A stretch of DNA of 64,000 bases from Sphagnum compactum (GCA_965153455.1 OZ234504.1:11594001-11658000); one strand, 5' to 3'; shown: positions 1 to 14,144, counted from the stretch's first letter. Notes: generated by a model from the letters alone, not told the origin. A program made the numbers and translations.

Positions 1-1900
1 AGATTTTGTTGAACTCCGGTGTTTAACCTTTGATGTTGGGCAAGGTGGTAATGGATGATCTTGGATTGATCAATGTTGATATTGAACTATGCCCATATCA
101 AATTTTGACATCTATGGGCAAATAGGAGAAGGTTTGAACGTTAACCAAGTAAAAATTGTGATCCAAGTTAATCTTAACAAATTGGTGGATTATATTGTAG
201 TATGAACTTGAATAGTGGTTACACATGTTACATCTCATGAAGTATTGGTTGGGAGAGTAGTGTTGTACCTTTTAGAAATTACTTTGGATTTTTTAGAGGA
301 AATTGCATACTATTGACCAGGATGGAAAATAGAAACCAATTGTAAAGCTTCACTACTAGTGAAATTTATTGGGGGGCAAATCGGAAAATCCAACTAGTTC
401 ATAACGTTGGCTAGATTTTTAACCCTTACACATGGCTGTCAATAATTTTCTTATGGTTACATGTTTACATTATAGCTATTGTAAGTGAACTAAAGTAAAT
501 TAACTTAGAATCGATTCCTATGTCAACGAGGTTCTAGATATTTAATGTGTGAGATATAATCACAAGTTGTGTGAATCTCAATTCAATTTTGATGATTTAA
601 TATTCTAAAACACAAGCTTATGTTTTGGCAAGTTCTTATGAGTTTTTATGCAAGTTGTTGGTGACACAATTTGTGTGGCTTTCTTTGCATGTGAAGATTT
701 GTGTGGGCAGGGATTCCAGTTTGTTAAAGGTGAATTATATCTTTTTGATGTTTGGATGTGTTGTACCATTCAAGGTATTTCTAGATATATATTTTTATAT
801 ATGCGTTGACAATGATGATTGTAAGCATTGACAAACAAGTGCACAACATCAATCAATAGTTAGTAGGTAGGTATGCAAGGAGATAGCTACACAAGGAGGT
901 AAGTACATACATAAGGATGTAAGTAGGTATAAAGCAAATAGGTAGACACAAAAGTATGTAGGCAGGTTTGCACGGAAGTAGGTAAGTATGAAAGTAAGTA
1001 AAAAGTATGTAGAACAGTAAAACCAAGAACTATGCGAAACCATTGTAATTAGCTATGGGACAACAGCTCACTGGAAAGTAACTTCCTGTCCAGCCACCAT
1101 CCATCCCCGATGGTGCTTGGGTGGCTCCTGGTTCACTCTGGCCCTGCTATTCCATCCTTGTCATTTCTAAGTTGCGGTGCTCAAATGAAACCAAAAACCT
1201 TTTCAAGCTTGTCATTGGTAAAGAGATGTGAGAAGCATCTCTTCTACTCCATTTCAACACCTAATATACTTCATAAACATTTCATAAAATTTGGCAAACC
1301 CAAAAAACTCTACATCTAGTTCAACTTCAGAACATCTCCTACACACCACAATCAACAATCCAACTTGGGCACTGGATCCCAAACTGCAAGTAAGTCTGGT
1401 AACAAGAATAGGGCAACTCTAGCCACCAATGGACCACACAAAACCAAAGTACTAAGTGTAAAGTCCTCTAAATTCCTCAGACGATAATATACATCTGACC
1501 AAAAACCCCATGAGTCCTGAAATCTGAAGCATTAAAAAAATTCACCTAGAGACCAGGCTGATATGGAACCTATTGATGCTCCATGGGCAAACTAGGCCAA
1601 TAATTGAACCTATATTCATAATCTGCAGGAGTACTGTCCTACATTCCACCAAGCAGGAAGTTATCTCATCCCAATGGCATTGAATGGAATGCAAAAACTA
1701 GGCCAACATTGAACTGTTCATGATCCGCAGGAAAATTGTACTACATCTCCACCATGTCAAAAGTTATCTAATTCAAAATGGCGGTGAAAGAAATCTGAGC
1801 CACATTTCAGCATAATGAGAATTTCTCCTTTTTAAATCAATGAGCTACTAGTTCAGGTCTTTCTCTTATTTACAGAGAGAAAAGTAGACAAAAAAGAGAG
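1..1900. other. Intergenic DNA with GTAG-rich patch
   Basis: No gene is recognised here. Short open frames lack domain-like composition. Between about 858 and 1016 the sequence is a loose tetranucleotide array of GTAG/GTAA words (AGGTAGGTATG, AAGTAAGTA and similar). It resembles the TAGG-rich stretch at 62.0-62.4 kb. The part from about 1,700 to 1,918 probably carries the 3' untranslated end of the minus-strand gene that stops at 1919. Confidence 0.6.
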
Positions 1901-1918
1901 AAGTGGAAAGAAGGGCAA

Positions 1919-4900
1919 TCACTTGTCAGTGATTCCAGCAAGCTTGCTATTAGCTCGAAGTACATACAGCTTGTCATAAGTGTCAGCTTGCACATTACTG
2001 AAGGTAACCAGGGCTTGAAACATATATGGAAGACCTGTTTGTAAGCTGTTGAGGGTGTAGGCCCGAGTGTCACTGTGTGCCTTCCTCTCTGCTTCCTGCT
2101 CTTCTTCAAGTTTCCTTTTAGAAGCCTCCATGCGCAGTCTGCGCTCTAAAACATCTGGTCGCTCAGTTGCCCCCTCTCTGACAATCATGCTAAGATTGTT
2201 TTCATCACTTTCACTTGAGGAGGATGCAGGAGACCGAGGAGGGTGAGGGGGTAGAGGCAGAGAGGGTGGCTCTCTCATAGAGGCACTGAAAAGAGAGGTT
2301 TCTCGCTTTACCAGCTCCCTTGCAAAACTTTCAACCCGTTTCTTGATTTTGAGCTCCTCCCACTGAAGCCTCAACATTTCACGAACTACTGCTGCAAATC
2401 CAGCTATTGCTTTCAAAACAACATGATCAGGTAACTGATCCATTGAAGCCTGCCATTGTTGGCACAGAGCATAGACTGGGCTAGCATTTAATGGGGAGCC
2501 ACTGGAGAGGGATGGGGAGCATGATCCTGTTGAATCCATGTCCTCAGGAAACTGCAGGAGACTTATTCGCAACCATCCTGTCATATTCCTCATGTAGTCT
2601 CTCTGAGTGCTCATCACTTTCTGCAGCATCATCGACCACCTAGAAGACACTTGAAGATGAGTATATGCACATGCAAGCATGCCCTAATAACTTTGTAACT
2701 TCAATGTTTGGGAACCTTGAAGCCAATGGTAGAGGACAGAGAATTTGGGACCAAGTTAACAAAGAAAGTCAATGTCCCCTCCCATGAACCAAACAAGATT
2801 AGGATATTTATGCTATAAACACCTGAGGAACTGGGGAAAAAGAAAGACCCCACATACTTGTTCAGAGCAGCTTCTAATTGCACTGTAGAGTGCCGGTGAA
2901 AGGTTGTTGTTGGCTCAGAGGCAGCTGAGTTACCAAGCCTCTTAAGGGTTTCAACAGCTTTCATCTGGGCTTGGTGAGAAACAGACATATCCTTCCACAT
3001 AACCATCATTCTGTATAACCAAAACTCCACAATTTAGGTCACCAGTCAGAAAGCGAAATCCCATATATATGAAATAGCATTTTTGAAAGTGAACAGGACA
3101 GGGAGGAGTTTTGTTACCCTTCAAGCAAATCCAACAGCTGTGGATAGAGATCATCATCTCTCAATTTCTGAATTTCAATTGCAGCACCATCTACAGCTTG
3201 GATAGAAACCAACATCTGTGTTTGTAGCATCTTAATGTTGGCCCGCATTTTGTCAATGACCACTTGATCTTCCCCATTAGTGTCCTGATTTCTGTACAGA
3301 GCATACTTTTTCTCCAGCTCTTTTCTTAGATCTTCTGCTCCCTGTTTCTCAAAATACCAAATTCAGAAAGCGCAAGAGTTAGGTTGACTCTCCAGTACTG
3401 ATTCTGCTTTCAAAAGTCTGCACTTTCCTAATTCCAGGAAATGAATCCCTTTCACCACTGGCTTCTCATGCAGATACTTCATAAAATACACAAGAAATAT
3501 GGGAACAAAGGAAGAAACTATATTGGAGACAGATTCATTTCTTGATAGAAAATATCTGAACAAAAGAATAGAAATATCTGCAAGATGGCAAACAACATAC
3601 ACCCCCAGAACAATGCAAGACAGTAGTCATCAGAGAACAAACCTTAACTTCCAGGTATAACTTTTTCTCCCAAGCATACAGTCTGTCAAGAGTTGATGCA
3701 TGACTGCCAGTCATGCCACACCCCTCCACCCAGGCAGTGCTGCGGAAACTACTGAGGCTTCGCATGCTACTGCCTATGCTAGCAGTCTCTTCACTCATAA
3801 TGCTGGCATTGCTAGGAGCCCTGTGATGAACAGGAGATCCAGACTTTGCGGACAGCTTCCAGAATGAAATCCTTGCTGATTCTCCAACTTCTATTCATTC
3901 CAGCAGAAATTAAAACCGTGTATTATGGCTTCGAAATCAACTAGGGGGAGACTAAAAAATTGTGAAAAGCTGAAGAGAAATATAAGATTGAGAAAAAGAT
4001 AACTCCCAAAGAATTGCAAGGCAACACCACTACAACTTCATGCCCATATTCTCACCTCTTAAGTTCTCTGAAAAGCTGGAGTGATAATGAACTTTCCTGG
4101 TCTCAAGTATGTTGGAAACTGTTTCAGCACTATCAGCAGCCTTCAAGAACAAATCATCAACTTCCTTGATCACATCAAGCAGGTCTCGACCTCCCTGCTC
4201 TGGAATTATGATAGCCAGCTCCCTGTTCACTTTCACTGCACCTTTGAATAGATTCTTCTCAACTGTCTCCTTTGGAGACCTTGGGTCTGGCTCAACCTTT
4301 GTAATAGCTGTTGCATTTCCCTCTTTCTCATCATAATCAGAATCCTGGCACACCCAAGGCCCAGTCTACATGGCTCCCATCACAAAAGTTTTGCATGCCA
4401 AAAAGGGAACTCTGGCATACTTTGGCAATTGGTACATCAGCAAAGATGGGACACGAACAAACTATGGTTCACAAATTCAAACAAGAGAGACAATTCTGAT
4501 GTCTCATGCTTGCAGGAAAAGTCTCCAAGAACTCACAACTGCATCACCAATAGCAGATGCCCAAGGAAAAAAAAAAGATGACACCAGATAAGAAAAACAC
4601 AGAAGATAAACTACCTTTGAAGCAGGTCCATCAGTATCTACATCTTCAAGGTCTGGTATGTCATCCTCTTCTTCAACCTGAGGTAGCTTGTTGTCATAGG
4701 TCTCAGCAGGCTGAGAGTCCTCTGAGTTTTGGTTTGATAGCATATAGCCCTGATCAGAACGTGGGGCTGGGCGAAAAGGGTCCATAAAGAGGTCATGCCA
4801 ACTGCTGTAAGATATTGGTGGACGGGGCAGATACTGCCCTTGTCTTGATGGAGGAGCTTGAACTGAAGAATTCCAGTCGTCATCACAACCAATTGGAGTG

Positions 4901-5358
4901 ATGAGAGGTGGAGGAGGAGGGGATGAAGGCTCTTCATTGTCTGCTTCCCTGACCAATTCTGGAGATTTGAACAAAGTTGTGTTCCTAGGTCCATGAAGTT
5001 CAAGATGTGGAGGTGAAAGGGGAGGTGGAAGTGGTGGTGGTGAAGGAGGGAGGGAGGGAGAGAGAAGACTAGGAGACATAGGGGGAGGTGGTGGAGGCTT
5101 AGGAAGAGGAGATGGGGCAAGAGCAACAAGAGCAGTTGATGGACCATCTGAAGGTATCATTGCAGCTGCTGGATCCTTCACCTCCCCCTCTGCAAATTGC
5201 CTAAGCGCAGAGCCCACACTTTTGAGAGCTATGACATAATGAGCATGTGAAGCAGCAAAAGCATGTCGAGAATCTACTGCCTGCCTCATGAAGCGCTTCC
5301 TTGCCTTGCATCTTGCCACTGCATCATCCCTGTCAATCTTCGAATTTGTGCACCCCAT
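1919..5358 (-). CDS. DUF630/DUF632 protein (REL2/NRG2/APSR1-like), 6 exons
   Basis: Exons on the minus strand are 5358-4615, 4344-4056, 3890-3643, 3341-3118, 3010-2858 and 2639-1919. All introns are GT-AG, phases agree at each junction, and the total is 2379 nt or 792 residues plus stop. The start MGCTNSK is a myristoylation/palmitoylation-type N terminus, and residues 1-60 are DUF630. Residues about 82-117 are proline-rich and about 228-245 are acidic. DUF632 begins near residue 289 (NRELAIIIPEQGGRDLLDVI) and runs to about residue 630, including W554 in the KWSMMLQ...NMTGWL block. A charged coiled-coil tail follows (RLRMEASKRKLEEEQEAER). In angiosperms this family includes rice REL2 (leaf rolling), Arabidopsis NRG2 (nitrate signalling) and APSR1 (root meristem). 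Which of these this copy matches cannot be told here. The gene looks intact, with no frameshift or internal stop. Confidence 0.93.
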
Positions 5359-7110
5359 GTTGTGAATCTAACATGGGAAGGCCAATCCTTGAGAATTGCC
5401 AGGAAAGGATTGGACCAATGTGAAAATGCAATATCTCTTCACTCTGCTTAAGCACGCTGTAGAAATGCAAAAATTCTTCAGCTACATCCTCAATGTCATG
5501 GTCTTGAGCATGTCAGAAACTGAGTTCTAGCTGTTTCTCAGCTCCCTTTGTTTTGGAACCTGAAATCTTGCATTGCAAAAACCTCTGCACATACAACACT
5601 CACAAAGAAATGATGTTTGGTTCTTGCAGTGAGAAGGGCCTTAACTCACAAACATAGTTCACAATGGTGCCTACAAGGCATGCGAACACAATAAACAGCC
5701 AAATTTTGTGCTGGTTCAGATGGGGTTGCTGATACACACCCAATCGATTCAGCTGTGACACCAGAGAGAAAGCAAACAAGGATCTCCACATGGAGGGTTG
5801 AACAAGTTCTGCTGGATTACCTTGCAGTAAAAGCCCTGTAAAATTAGGGTTTTGAGCCTTCATTCACATGTGTGAATAGGTATGTGTGCAAGCAATCACC
5901 ATATCTCCTATCTACCATTTTTTGTCAGGCACATGGACTTCCAGCTCGAGGCTTCATCTCCATGTGTAGCAAGAATCATAGTGTATACCCATATAAAATT
6001 CTCTTATTATAAGTAGAATTCAAACATTGATTTCCAGAAGCCAAAGAGGCGCACCTTAAATTGTTTAGATCGGTATGTTCCTTGTCTCCACGTCGAAGTT
6101 GGCACTACCATTGAAGCTCAATCGCAGCCTGGACATACCTAAGAAATGCGATAGGTGCATGGAACTTTCTTAAGAAGCCTTCGTCACCAGGGTTTGAAGG
6201 AACCGAAAGAAGCGTTAGAGAGCATGCACGTTGAGTTGGTCCCCGTAAAACAATCGAGCTTCCCACAACATACATACATACATATAACATGCATGTATAG
6301 ACGAAGTTTCGTCCACCCACCAAAACAGGCCCTTGAAATCATGTAACAAAGCCCCCGCAAGTCTTTCAAACCTGCTACAAAGAAGTGTGCTTTCAGCAGC
6401 ACATTAGACCACAAAAAAGACTGCTGAAACTCCGAAGGCGACAAGGCAAAATGCAGCATATTCAACATACTAGTGTAATGAAAAGAGAATAATATATAAA
6501 ACACGTCAACAAACACGCAAAGTCCAGAACATGAGCGTGAAAAACCTCTGAACACTAGGTATCATCCTTCAATAGACTCTTGCCATTCAATCAGAACGAA
6601 ACGCCAGCCAACAAACGAACGAACAAGCGGGGGACGGAAGCGTCAGAATCCAAAACATGAAGAAAACGAGACATCAGAACCTCCGACAGAGTAAAATAGA
6701 AATCTTCAAAATAGATATCAGTGAGTGAGCAACGTGACAAGAAAGACTCTCTAACCTCACAAGGAGTTTCTCCCTCTCTCTCTGTGTCTCATCCCTGCAG
6801 TTCCTCTTGCATGAGTTTGTCAAACTTCTTCTCCCTCGCTCGCTCGCTCCTCTGTTTTGCTTGTCGAAGGCCCGAACCCAGCGACAGCAGCAGCAGCAGC
6901 ACCGCGGCAAACACGCGACCTGCACTGCAGAAATTCGAAAAACGCGGCACACAAGAGAAGCTGCTCGACTGTTCCTCGACTGTTCCGGGTATAAGGATCC
7001 CAACGTGTATACGCTGAAATCCGGGTATAATAATCCCCCCCACATTCCTGTACGCTGGAAAGCAGGCCACTCTGCGGGTATGAAACTTTACCCTGCACTT
7101 GTTTTTGGCC
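5359..7110 (-). promoter_or_regulatory. Probable leader/promoter region of the DUF630/632 gene
   Basis: No coding sequence is recognised. Reading towards the gene, the segment holds a GA-rich tract (CT-rich on the plus strand, about 6771-6790), a CAG run at 6885-6900 and GC-rich stretches at 6830-6980. This is unlike the AT-rich surroundings and typical of a transcribed 5' leader or proximal promoter. A leader intron is possible because the GC-rich part lies 1.4 kb before the ATG. The transcription start cannot be placed. Confidence 0.35.
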
Positions 7111-10075
7111 CTGTGTGAAACATTCTGTCAGAAATTCACTGTTTTTACAAAGAAAAAAAAATCAAAAAATCCCCAAAAATCCCCACTATTGCCTACCATG
7201 TGAAAGGGTACTTAAGATTTTGTGCTTTCATACTTAGAGACTATTGTTGAAATTCTCAGATTGGGGCTGCCAGACCCCTTTTTCAAATAAATAATTGTTT
7301 CAACAAAATGTGCCGAACATGAGTCATAGGAACAAGATTTTGGTTTTCATTGTGTAGCCAAAAATATAAATGGATGGATTATTCAAGATTTGAATTTATT
7401 TTTTTTCTGATTTATTTCCAGATTTGGCTAAATTATTCCTAGAGATGATCGTGACTTTGGCTACAAAAAAAAACTCCAAATTATTATTTTTGCCTAGGGG
7501 CAGGAGGGACATTACACCTACATGAATATTGGGCGTAATTTCTTTCCTCTTTTTTATGAGGGATATTCACATATATATAAGATGCCCTCCAAATACCAAT
7601 TTCCATTTACAACACGTTTCAATAAATAGGTTGATCCATTGTTATCTTTCCTAATGCTTAGTCATCATCTCTTGAAATGTCACATGGACAACTTACCATG
7701 ACCCTTCCTACCACCCATCTAACATCCATCATCCCATGCATTTATAATTGGGTTGATATTACATAACAACATTGTGTATTAATGTTAGTTCCATTCATTC
7801 CATTTGGGCATCGTGTAGCGGTAACTCAAGGATACAACATCCAAAGAGATTGTGAACATGGGGAATGGGGAAGAGGGATTGAAGAAGGGACAAGAAATGG
7901 TGGGAGTTAGCTTATATAAGCTCATTTAGGAGTCCTTTTAGTTTCCATGAAATTTACATTTCAAATAAGATTGGGTTTTAACTAGGCATTCCACTACCAC
8001 TAACTTGCCACCAATTGCCATCAAGGATGCCACACCTACTTTTGTGTTTATTAGCCTTGCTTACCAAGGCAAGGATATTGTGTTTAGACTCATTATAGAG
8101 TTATAGTAGCTTAAGGAATTTTGGCCCCTAAGTAGTAGGTCCGTTTTTATATGAGGATTTTTGAAAGATGATATTTTGGCTTGTGTTGAAACTTGAGATT
8201 AGTTATAGAGTTATGATATCTTGAAGGATTTTGGTTTCTTTTAGAGGTAGAGGATTTTTTTTGAAGATTATATTTTTGCCTGGTGAAATATTTAAGTTTC
8301 ATAAGAGCCCTAATTACCTTAACTTTTTTTTTAAAAATAATGTAAGCGTGTGTAATTCTAAAGATCTCTTTCCATTAGGTCGTTGTGACCCACATTTACA
8401 CACAATATGATGTGATCACAATAGCATAATGTGAAGCCATTTATTCTAGGGAGTGTGCTATGTCACAACAGCATAATGTGACATTGTTATGAGGAGTGTC
8501 TTAGGATCATAGTAGCATAATGCAAAGACATTGTTTAAAGTACCTTGTTTTGTGTTGCACAAACAATAGCTTTCCATTGGAGAGTTGTAAGTGCATTGAA
8601 AATGTATGTAATTAATCATGTTAGGCACTCCGAGAACAAATGTTTTCATTAAAAAAAAAAGGGACAAATGTTTTCATTACATGGTGACTCAAGATTTGAG
8701 TCACAACTCCTGCAATTTGTCCATGCTTGATCGTAGCTAGTGGAAAAAACATAATGGAAAGTGATCATTGTCGCCTAATGAAAATACATGTCCTAAGTTG
8801 TGTGATAATAATGCAATGGGCTGTAATTCCACTTCCACTGCTTGAGGACCCCTCACCCATTGCCACCTCTATATATCCTATATATGTTACAAGTAGTTGA
8901 AGCCTAATTTCTAGTTGGCCCAAGATGGTTGAGATTTCAACTTAATAATATTTAATAAATTAACTTGGACCATTTCCTTCTTCCACACTGTTTTTTTCCC
9001 TTCATTTTTTTTTTAAACTACACTTTTTTTGAAATAAAGTCTTGCATGTTTACAATTTACATCATCATTAACAAATTCTCTTATGATTTGTAGATTGAAT
9101 GCTAAGATGGGGTGAAAGGCTACCTATTGAATAACAATTTTTGGTAAAAATTGATTCTTAAAACCCAAAAATGGAATTGGAGGATTCAACTTTTTTTCTC
9201 ATTTGAACTTTTAGCTCAACTGGCATTTTGGGGTAGTTACAAGGTGTCAGACTAGCCCAAGGCTATGAAAAAACAGTATTAATGGCTATAGCCATGTGAA
9301 TAACTTTTTAAAAGTTTTATTGCTAGTTTTTTTAAAGGTAGTTTGTGAAGGCTATCAAAAGTTTTCTATTATGGAAAAATGAAGGTTATATGTTGATTTT
9401 TTAAAAATAGAAGCTTTTCAATTCCAAAATTTTATGTGTAGAAAAATGCAATAAAACCAACTAGATTTTAGCAAGTTGATAATTGTAAAAAATGACTACA
9501 ATTAAAAATTCCATTGTTTAGACTTCAAAATCCAATTTTAAATATAAAAAAGTTGTAATTTTACAATTTCAATTTGCAAACTATGAACAATGCATTATAT
9601 AAGTGTGACTTATAGAAAAATTGAACTTCTAAACTACTCACTATAACATAAGTGGCTTATAAAAATTAAACAAAACATTTAATCAACACATGAGTTGAAA
9701 CTTGAAAGTTGAAAAGTTAAAATATGCAGCAAATACAAACAATTTTAGAATCCAAATATATTATTGATTCATGAAGAAACAAGATGAAAAATTGAAAATG
9801 TATCTTATAATCTATCACAATTTATATAATGCACATAAAAAAACCCAAATGCATCAAAAAAATATCAAAAGGATATGGGAGTTTGGAGGCAATGTTGTTT
9901 AGGGCATCAAATATGGGATCATGGATGGCACCTTTCAAGTCTAAAGTTTTGAACATAATAGCCAAAGCTTGGAGTTAAAGTTTCAAGTTTCCAACAATAG
10001 AAACACTAAACATGCTTACATCATGGAAACTTAAAAGATTAATCAACAAAATGTGAACTAATGCGAAAAATTGTT
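7111..10075. other. AT-rich intergenic DNA, no gene seen
   Basis: Nothing coding is recognised. The part next to 10.08 kb may include the 3' flank of the decayed hAT element that follows. Homopolymer A and T runs are common. Short fragments near 7,420-7,470 (CAGATTTGGCTAAAT) resemble a word in the dispersed repeat at 38.9 and 54.2 kb, but too little is present to call a copy. Confidence 0.5.
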
Positions 10076-10077
10076 GC

Positions 10078-12420
10078 CAAAACATCCTCAACCATGGGAA
10101 GATCAAGACCCGGCATATTATGGAGGTTAGATTTCTAGAATTTCAAACTTGAAAAACACCTCTCATCCTACACATTTTCAAGAACAAAAACACTTGTTAT
10201 TTCAACAAGTTTAAAATATTTAGGTAGATTATGGCATAACATTTTAGAAGATGAAATGGTACACCGCAACTAAATGGCAGGGTTGCCATTAAGGGGAAAT
10301 CACATGGCATTTATTACTTGACTTTTCATAGTGATTTCAAAGAAGTCTTGTTGCATGTCAAGTGTCAAACCATAAAAGATTTCTAGTAATGAAATTGGCA
10401 CAACATTTTTCTTTTTAGGAAAATACATTGGGTTCCTACAAATTGGCGCTTCAAAACAACAAAATGTTTTAAGGAGTCTTATTGAAGCCAATATTAAAGG
10501 TACATGATGCTAAATGCATCAAGTATCTCATGTGAAAGAAAACAATTGTCTATTAGGAGGGATTTGGCAAATTTTTCCGCAATAAAATTAGCCCAAGAAA
10601 AACATAAGCAAGTTGCCAACAACCAAACACTCAACAAATAGACCTTTTGCAAAACAAACCAACATAAAAAGCTTGGAAGAACGAATTTAAAAAATTATGC
10701 ATTCAACACATGCATGTGAAATGAACAAAAAACAATAAAATTGGTTAATGAAGCACACAATATACATCCTAAAAAAATGAAAAATCCAAATTGAGGTTAT
10801 GGAAAATTTGTGATTGATGCTTCCACTCAATTCACTTACTAGTCTTAGACCTACCAACTTGTGACAAATGGAAAATTTGTAATTGATGCTTCCACTCAAT
10901 TCACTTACTAGTCTTAGACCTACAAGCTTGTGACATAAATCTTGGACCCCCTTTGTGACATAGACCTTGTCCCTCATCATTTAGTCATTGCAATGATAAA
11001 ATATCTTAATAAATAAAAATGAGATGTTCAACAAAGGATTTAGCAAGTTAAATCCATTATAGAGTGATGTCTTCATGAACACATGCCAACAATGAACAGT
11101 ACACACAAAATGAATTGGGGCCAAATTTGGTGGCAAGATCAACACACAAAGAATACATCCCTACTTGACAAATATTGATTGCAATGATGGATTTGCAAAC
11201 AAAGATATTTTTGGCTTGTGAAAATTTGATTGAAAGCTATGCATTAATTCTAACATAAGGAAGATATAAAAAAAGTGACAATAAAATGTCAAGATCAACT
11301 AAGATGTCAAAATTGGGTACAACTTATGGGCATGTCCAAGCCCATGTTGACCAAAATAGTTTTGTATTTTGCCATGACCCTTTGGACTGAAGTGAATTTG
11401 GAAATCCATCTTGTTTTATCATTTTTCAAGAGCTTTAGTTTCCATGATGTTAGTCAGTTTGGTGAGCTCTAAATGATTTTTTAGACTTTTCTAGAAGTAT
11501 TGATAGAAAGCTTGAAATAACCTTTTCTATTGATGCACCAAAGGAAAAATAGACAAGCTCTACACTTCAAAATTGGTGCAATGAGATACACAATGCATGC
11601 CCAAACTAAAAGAAGCCCATGATTCACAAATATGGATTGTGACACTAGATTTCAAACCTTGAAAAACATTCACATCATCTACACCGAAAGTAATATTTAT
11701 TGCTACAACATTTAAATCCAAACCTCATTCTCACAACAATGAGTGCATTATGCACTTGGTCAAATTATCACCATTGGACCCATTGACCACCTACACAAAA
11801 GATAGCAACAAGGGAATGCATCTACCACATAAATGTGGACATATAACCATTGGTGGTTATCAATTGAAGTAATTTCATCATAGGTGATTGAAAAACATTT
11901 TGTTCTTGTCACTACTTTCAAGGCCTTCAAAATTTGTAGGTGAATGTGTTTGCCAATTTCCAACCCATAAGCACCACTCCAATGCTTCTTGGGCATGTTT
12001 TTCACCTTTAAGTATTCATATAGAAGTCTGAAAGCTTCATATTCAACCATGGTCACCTATTTTGCAAAATGTGGGAGAGTGTAACAAATTGCACATTCTT
12101 GTGGCAATTTTCCATTGCCATATCATCACGCACTTGTTATAGAATAGAATGAGGTCGTCAAATAGCAAATAACACCAAGTTCCAAGAATGTTTGTTATTT
12201 TTCTCATAATAAACTTGATTGTTTTTCAAACCTTTATTAGGGACATTGTGTTTTATTTGATGTTTTCCTATGTGCTTTTCCAAGTTGTCTTGATTGGGCA
12301 CAATGTGCTTGGCCACATTGGTGATGGCTTTTTAAACAACACATTTCACAAAAACAAAGACCCCATCAACCATTTCCAACTTTGCCCAACTAAATTAAGG
12401 TAGCCAAAAATCCTACCATT
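10078..12420 (-). pseudogene. Decayed hAT-superfamily transposase
   Basis: On the minus strand, pieces of one transposase appear in order in changing frames. A Lys/His-rich N-terminal part lies about 12320-12215 (NLEKHIGKHQIKHNVP). The central block lies about 11905-11855 (FSITYDEITSIDNHQW). The KTRWISKFTSVQRVMAKYK block lies about 11440-11370. The C-terminal dimerisation region lies about 10215-10110 (LVEITSVFVLENV, then DERCFSSLKF). The last block is the usual hAT C-terminal signature with its EDER-like word. Many stops and frameshifts separate the blocks, so it cannot be active. Adjacent DNA belongs to the same copy, but no terminal inverted repeats were identified. The family call rests on block order and the C-terminal motif. 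Confidence 0.75.
10801..10939. repeat. 69-bp tandem duplication inside the hAT remnant
   Basis: Two head-to-tail copies (10801-10869 and 10870-10939) begin GGAAAATTTGT and end TTGTGACA(T)AAAT, with only a few differences. The unit is a multiple of three, and on the minus strand both copies read in the same frame (HKLVGLRLVSELSGSIN). This suggests a recent slippage event. Confidence 0.9.
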
Positions 12421-14140
12421 TTTTATTTGCATCATAATTATTCTTAACTTTTTTTTATGGAAGCTCCACAATAACAAAATCTATGATTTAAATGAAATAA
12501 AAAAACAACAGGATGGTTTGTCGGGGTTCTCCAAGTCAATCATAATTAAAATTATTTTGCCTTTAATTGAAAGATGAAATAATTAGAAACTTCCCCAAAT
12601 TCCATGGAACCATCATAATCTTATTGCAAAAAATGATGAAATTTGGATCAATGTGAATCTTGGCACTATTATGTGCATTGCAATTGGAAAATAATGTTTT
12701 TGCTTTGAAGTTCAAGAATAATTTCATATGCACCATCATGATTTGCAACTTCAACCACTCAAAACACCTTAAACCCAAAAACCCTAACACCTTCTAGATT
12801 GCAACTTCCAAGCACTATGACCCAACACCAAAACTCCCAAGAACTCTAGCACCTTCTACATTCCAAACACCTATGACCCAACATGCAAACACCCGAAACA
12901 TAGCACCCCATGTCTAAAAATGAAAACTACAAATATGTAGAACCATTGCAAAATGAAAACATCTAGAAATTTGAAATGTAACATTCCCATGTTACAAAAT
13001 CATAAATGCAATACATTGCTTTATAGCAATACATAGTTACTTGAAACAACATTCTTAATACATATTATCTACATCATCCAATTAGTTGTCATTTAAGACT
13101 TACACAATGTAGTTAAATGCAGTAGAATCTAGAATGAATTGCAAGTTCCTAACATCTAAATCTCAATCAAAGCTCCAACAACTATGCATAAGTTGTAACT
13201 ATGTGGCTACAAGCCACCTTCATGTTGAGATTTCATCGTTGCATGCACCATTGTTAATAGCCACCAAATTTGAATTTTGGTTATTAGTATCCTAAGTTAC
13301 ATAATTGTCATAAGCAATGTATTAAGTTTACTAAGCTACTAATCAATGGGCAATAATAATAAGAACACTTGAAGCTTCTAAACTAATGCATTTAGTAGTC
13401 AATTGCTAAGGTATCGTGGCAAATTATATAGTGCACATTATACAATTTAGATTCTAATGGTCACTATATTTTGAGGATTTTTATCAAGGAAACACATGGT
13501 AACTTGCTAGTGGCTACAAGCCAAATTGTAAGGTAACAACTATAAAATACAATTTTAATTTAATATTGCCAATTAATGGCTAGCTCTTTGAGCAAAAGTA
13601 TTTGCAACATGAAAGGCCAAGATGTAGCCACCTTACAAAAGTTGTCATTTTGAGGTCTAATCATGACTAAAGGAGTGGCTAGAAATGAACAATCCCATGC
13701 CAATGAGTATGTAGCCAATGTAGTGTTGTGATTCCTTATGGCCATGGATGTACACTTTCAGGTTACACATCCTAAAAAAATTCCCTTTTTTCCCTTTATA
13801 CTTGGAGCACACCATTTTTTTTTATAGAAATTTGACAATATTTAGCCAGGAAAAAAAGACTAAACTGGATTGAAACATGGAAGGCTATTATTTGAAATAT
13901 TTAGCAATTATTTAGATGGATTTTGGGATTTTTCCCATGGTACCAATGTGGGTGCTGGTTCATCCACCCAAGGCGTGAACAAAACCCTTTGCCAAAAACA
14001 ATACTACAACCCCAATATAGTCCAATCATAACCCAAGTGACATCACCTGAGTTACCACAACCACAATCCTCTAGAGATCCTAGGTCTTCAATTTGAAAAC
14101 AATGTTTAATCCTGACATGTGAGTGTAGTGTAAGGGTTTA
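12421..14140. other. Intergenic DNA, no gene seen
   Basis: AT-rich sequence without a recognisable gene. It follows the N-terminal side of the minus-strand hAT remnant and may contain more of that element, such as its 5' terminal region, but no inverted-repeat end or target duplication could be fixed by eye. Confidence 0.45.
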
Positions 14141-14144
14141 GGTG

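Noticed and set aside
4109-4787. Plus-strand open frames opposite the DUF630/632 gene
   Set aside because: They lie antisense to well-supported exons and contain intron sequence; they are shadows.
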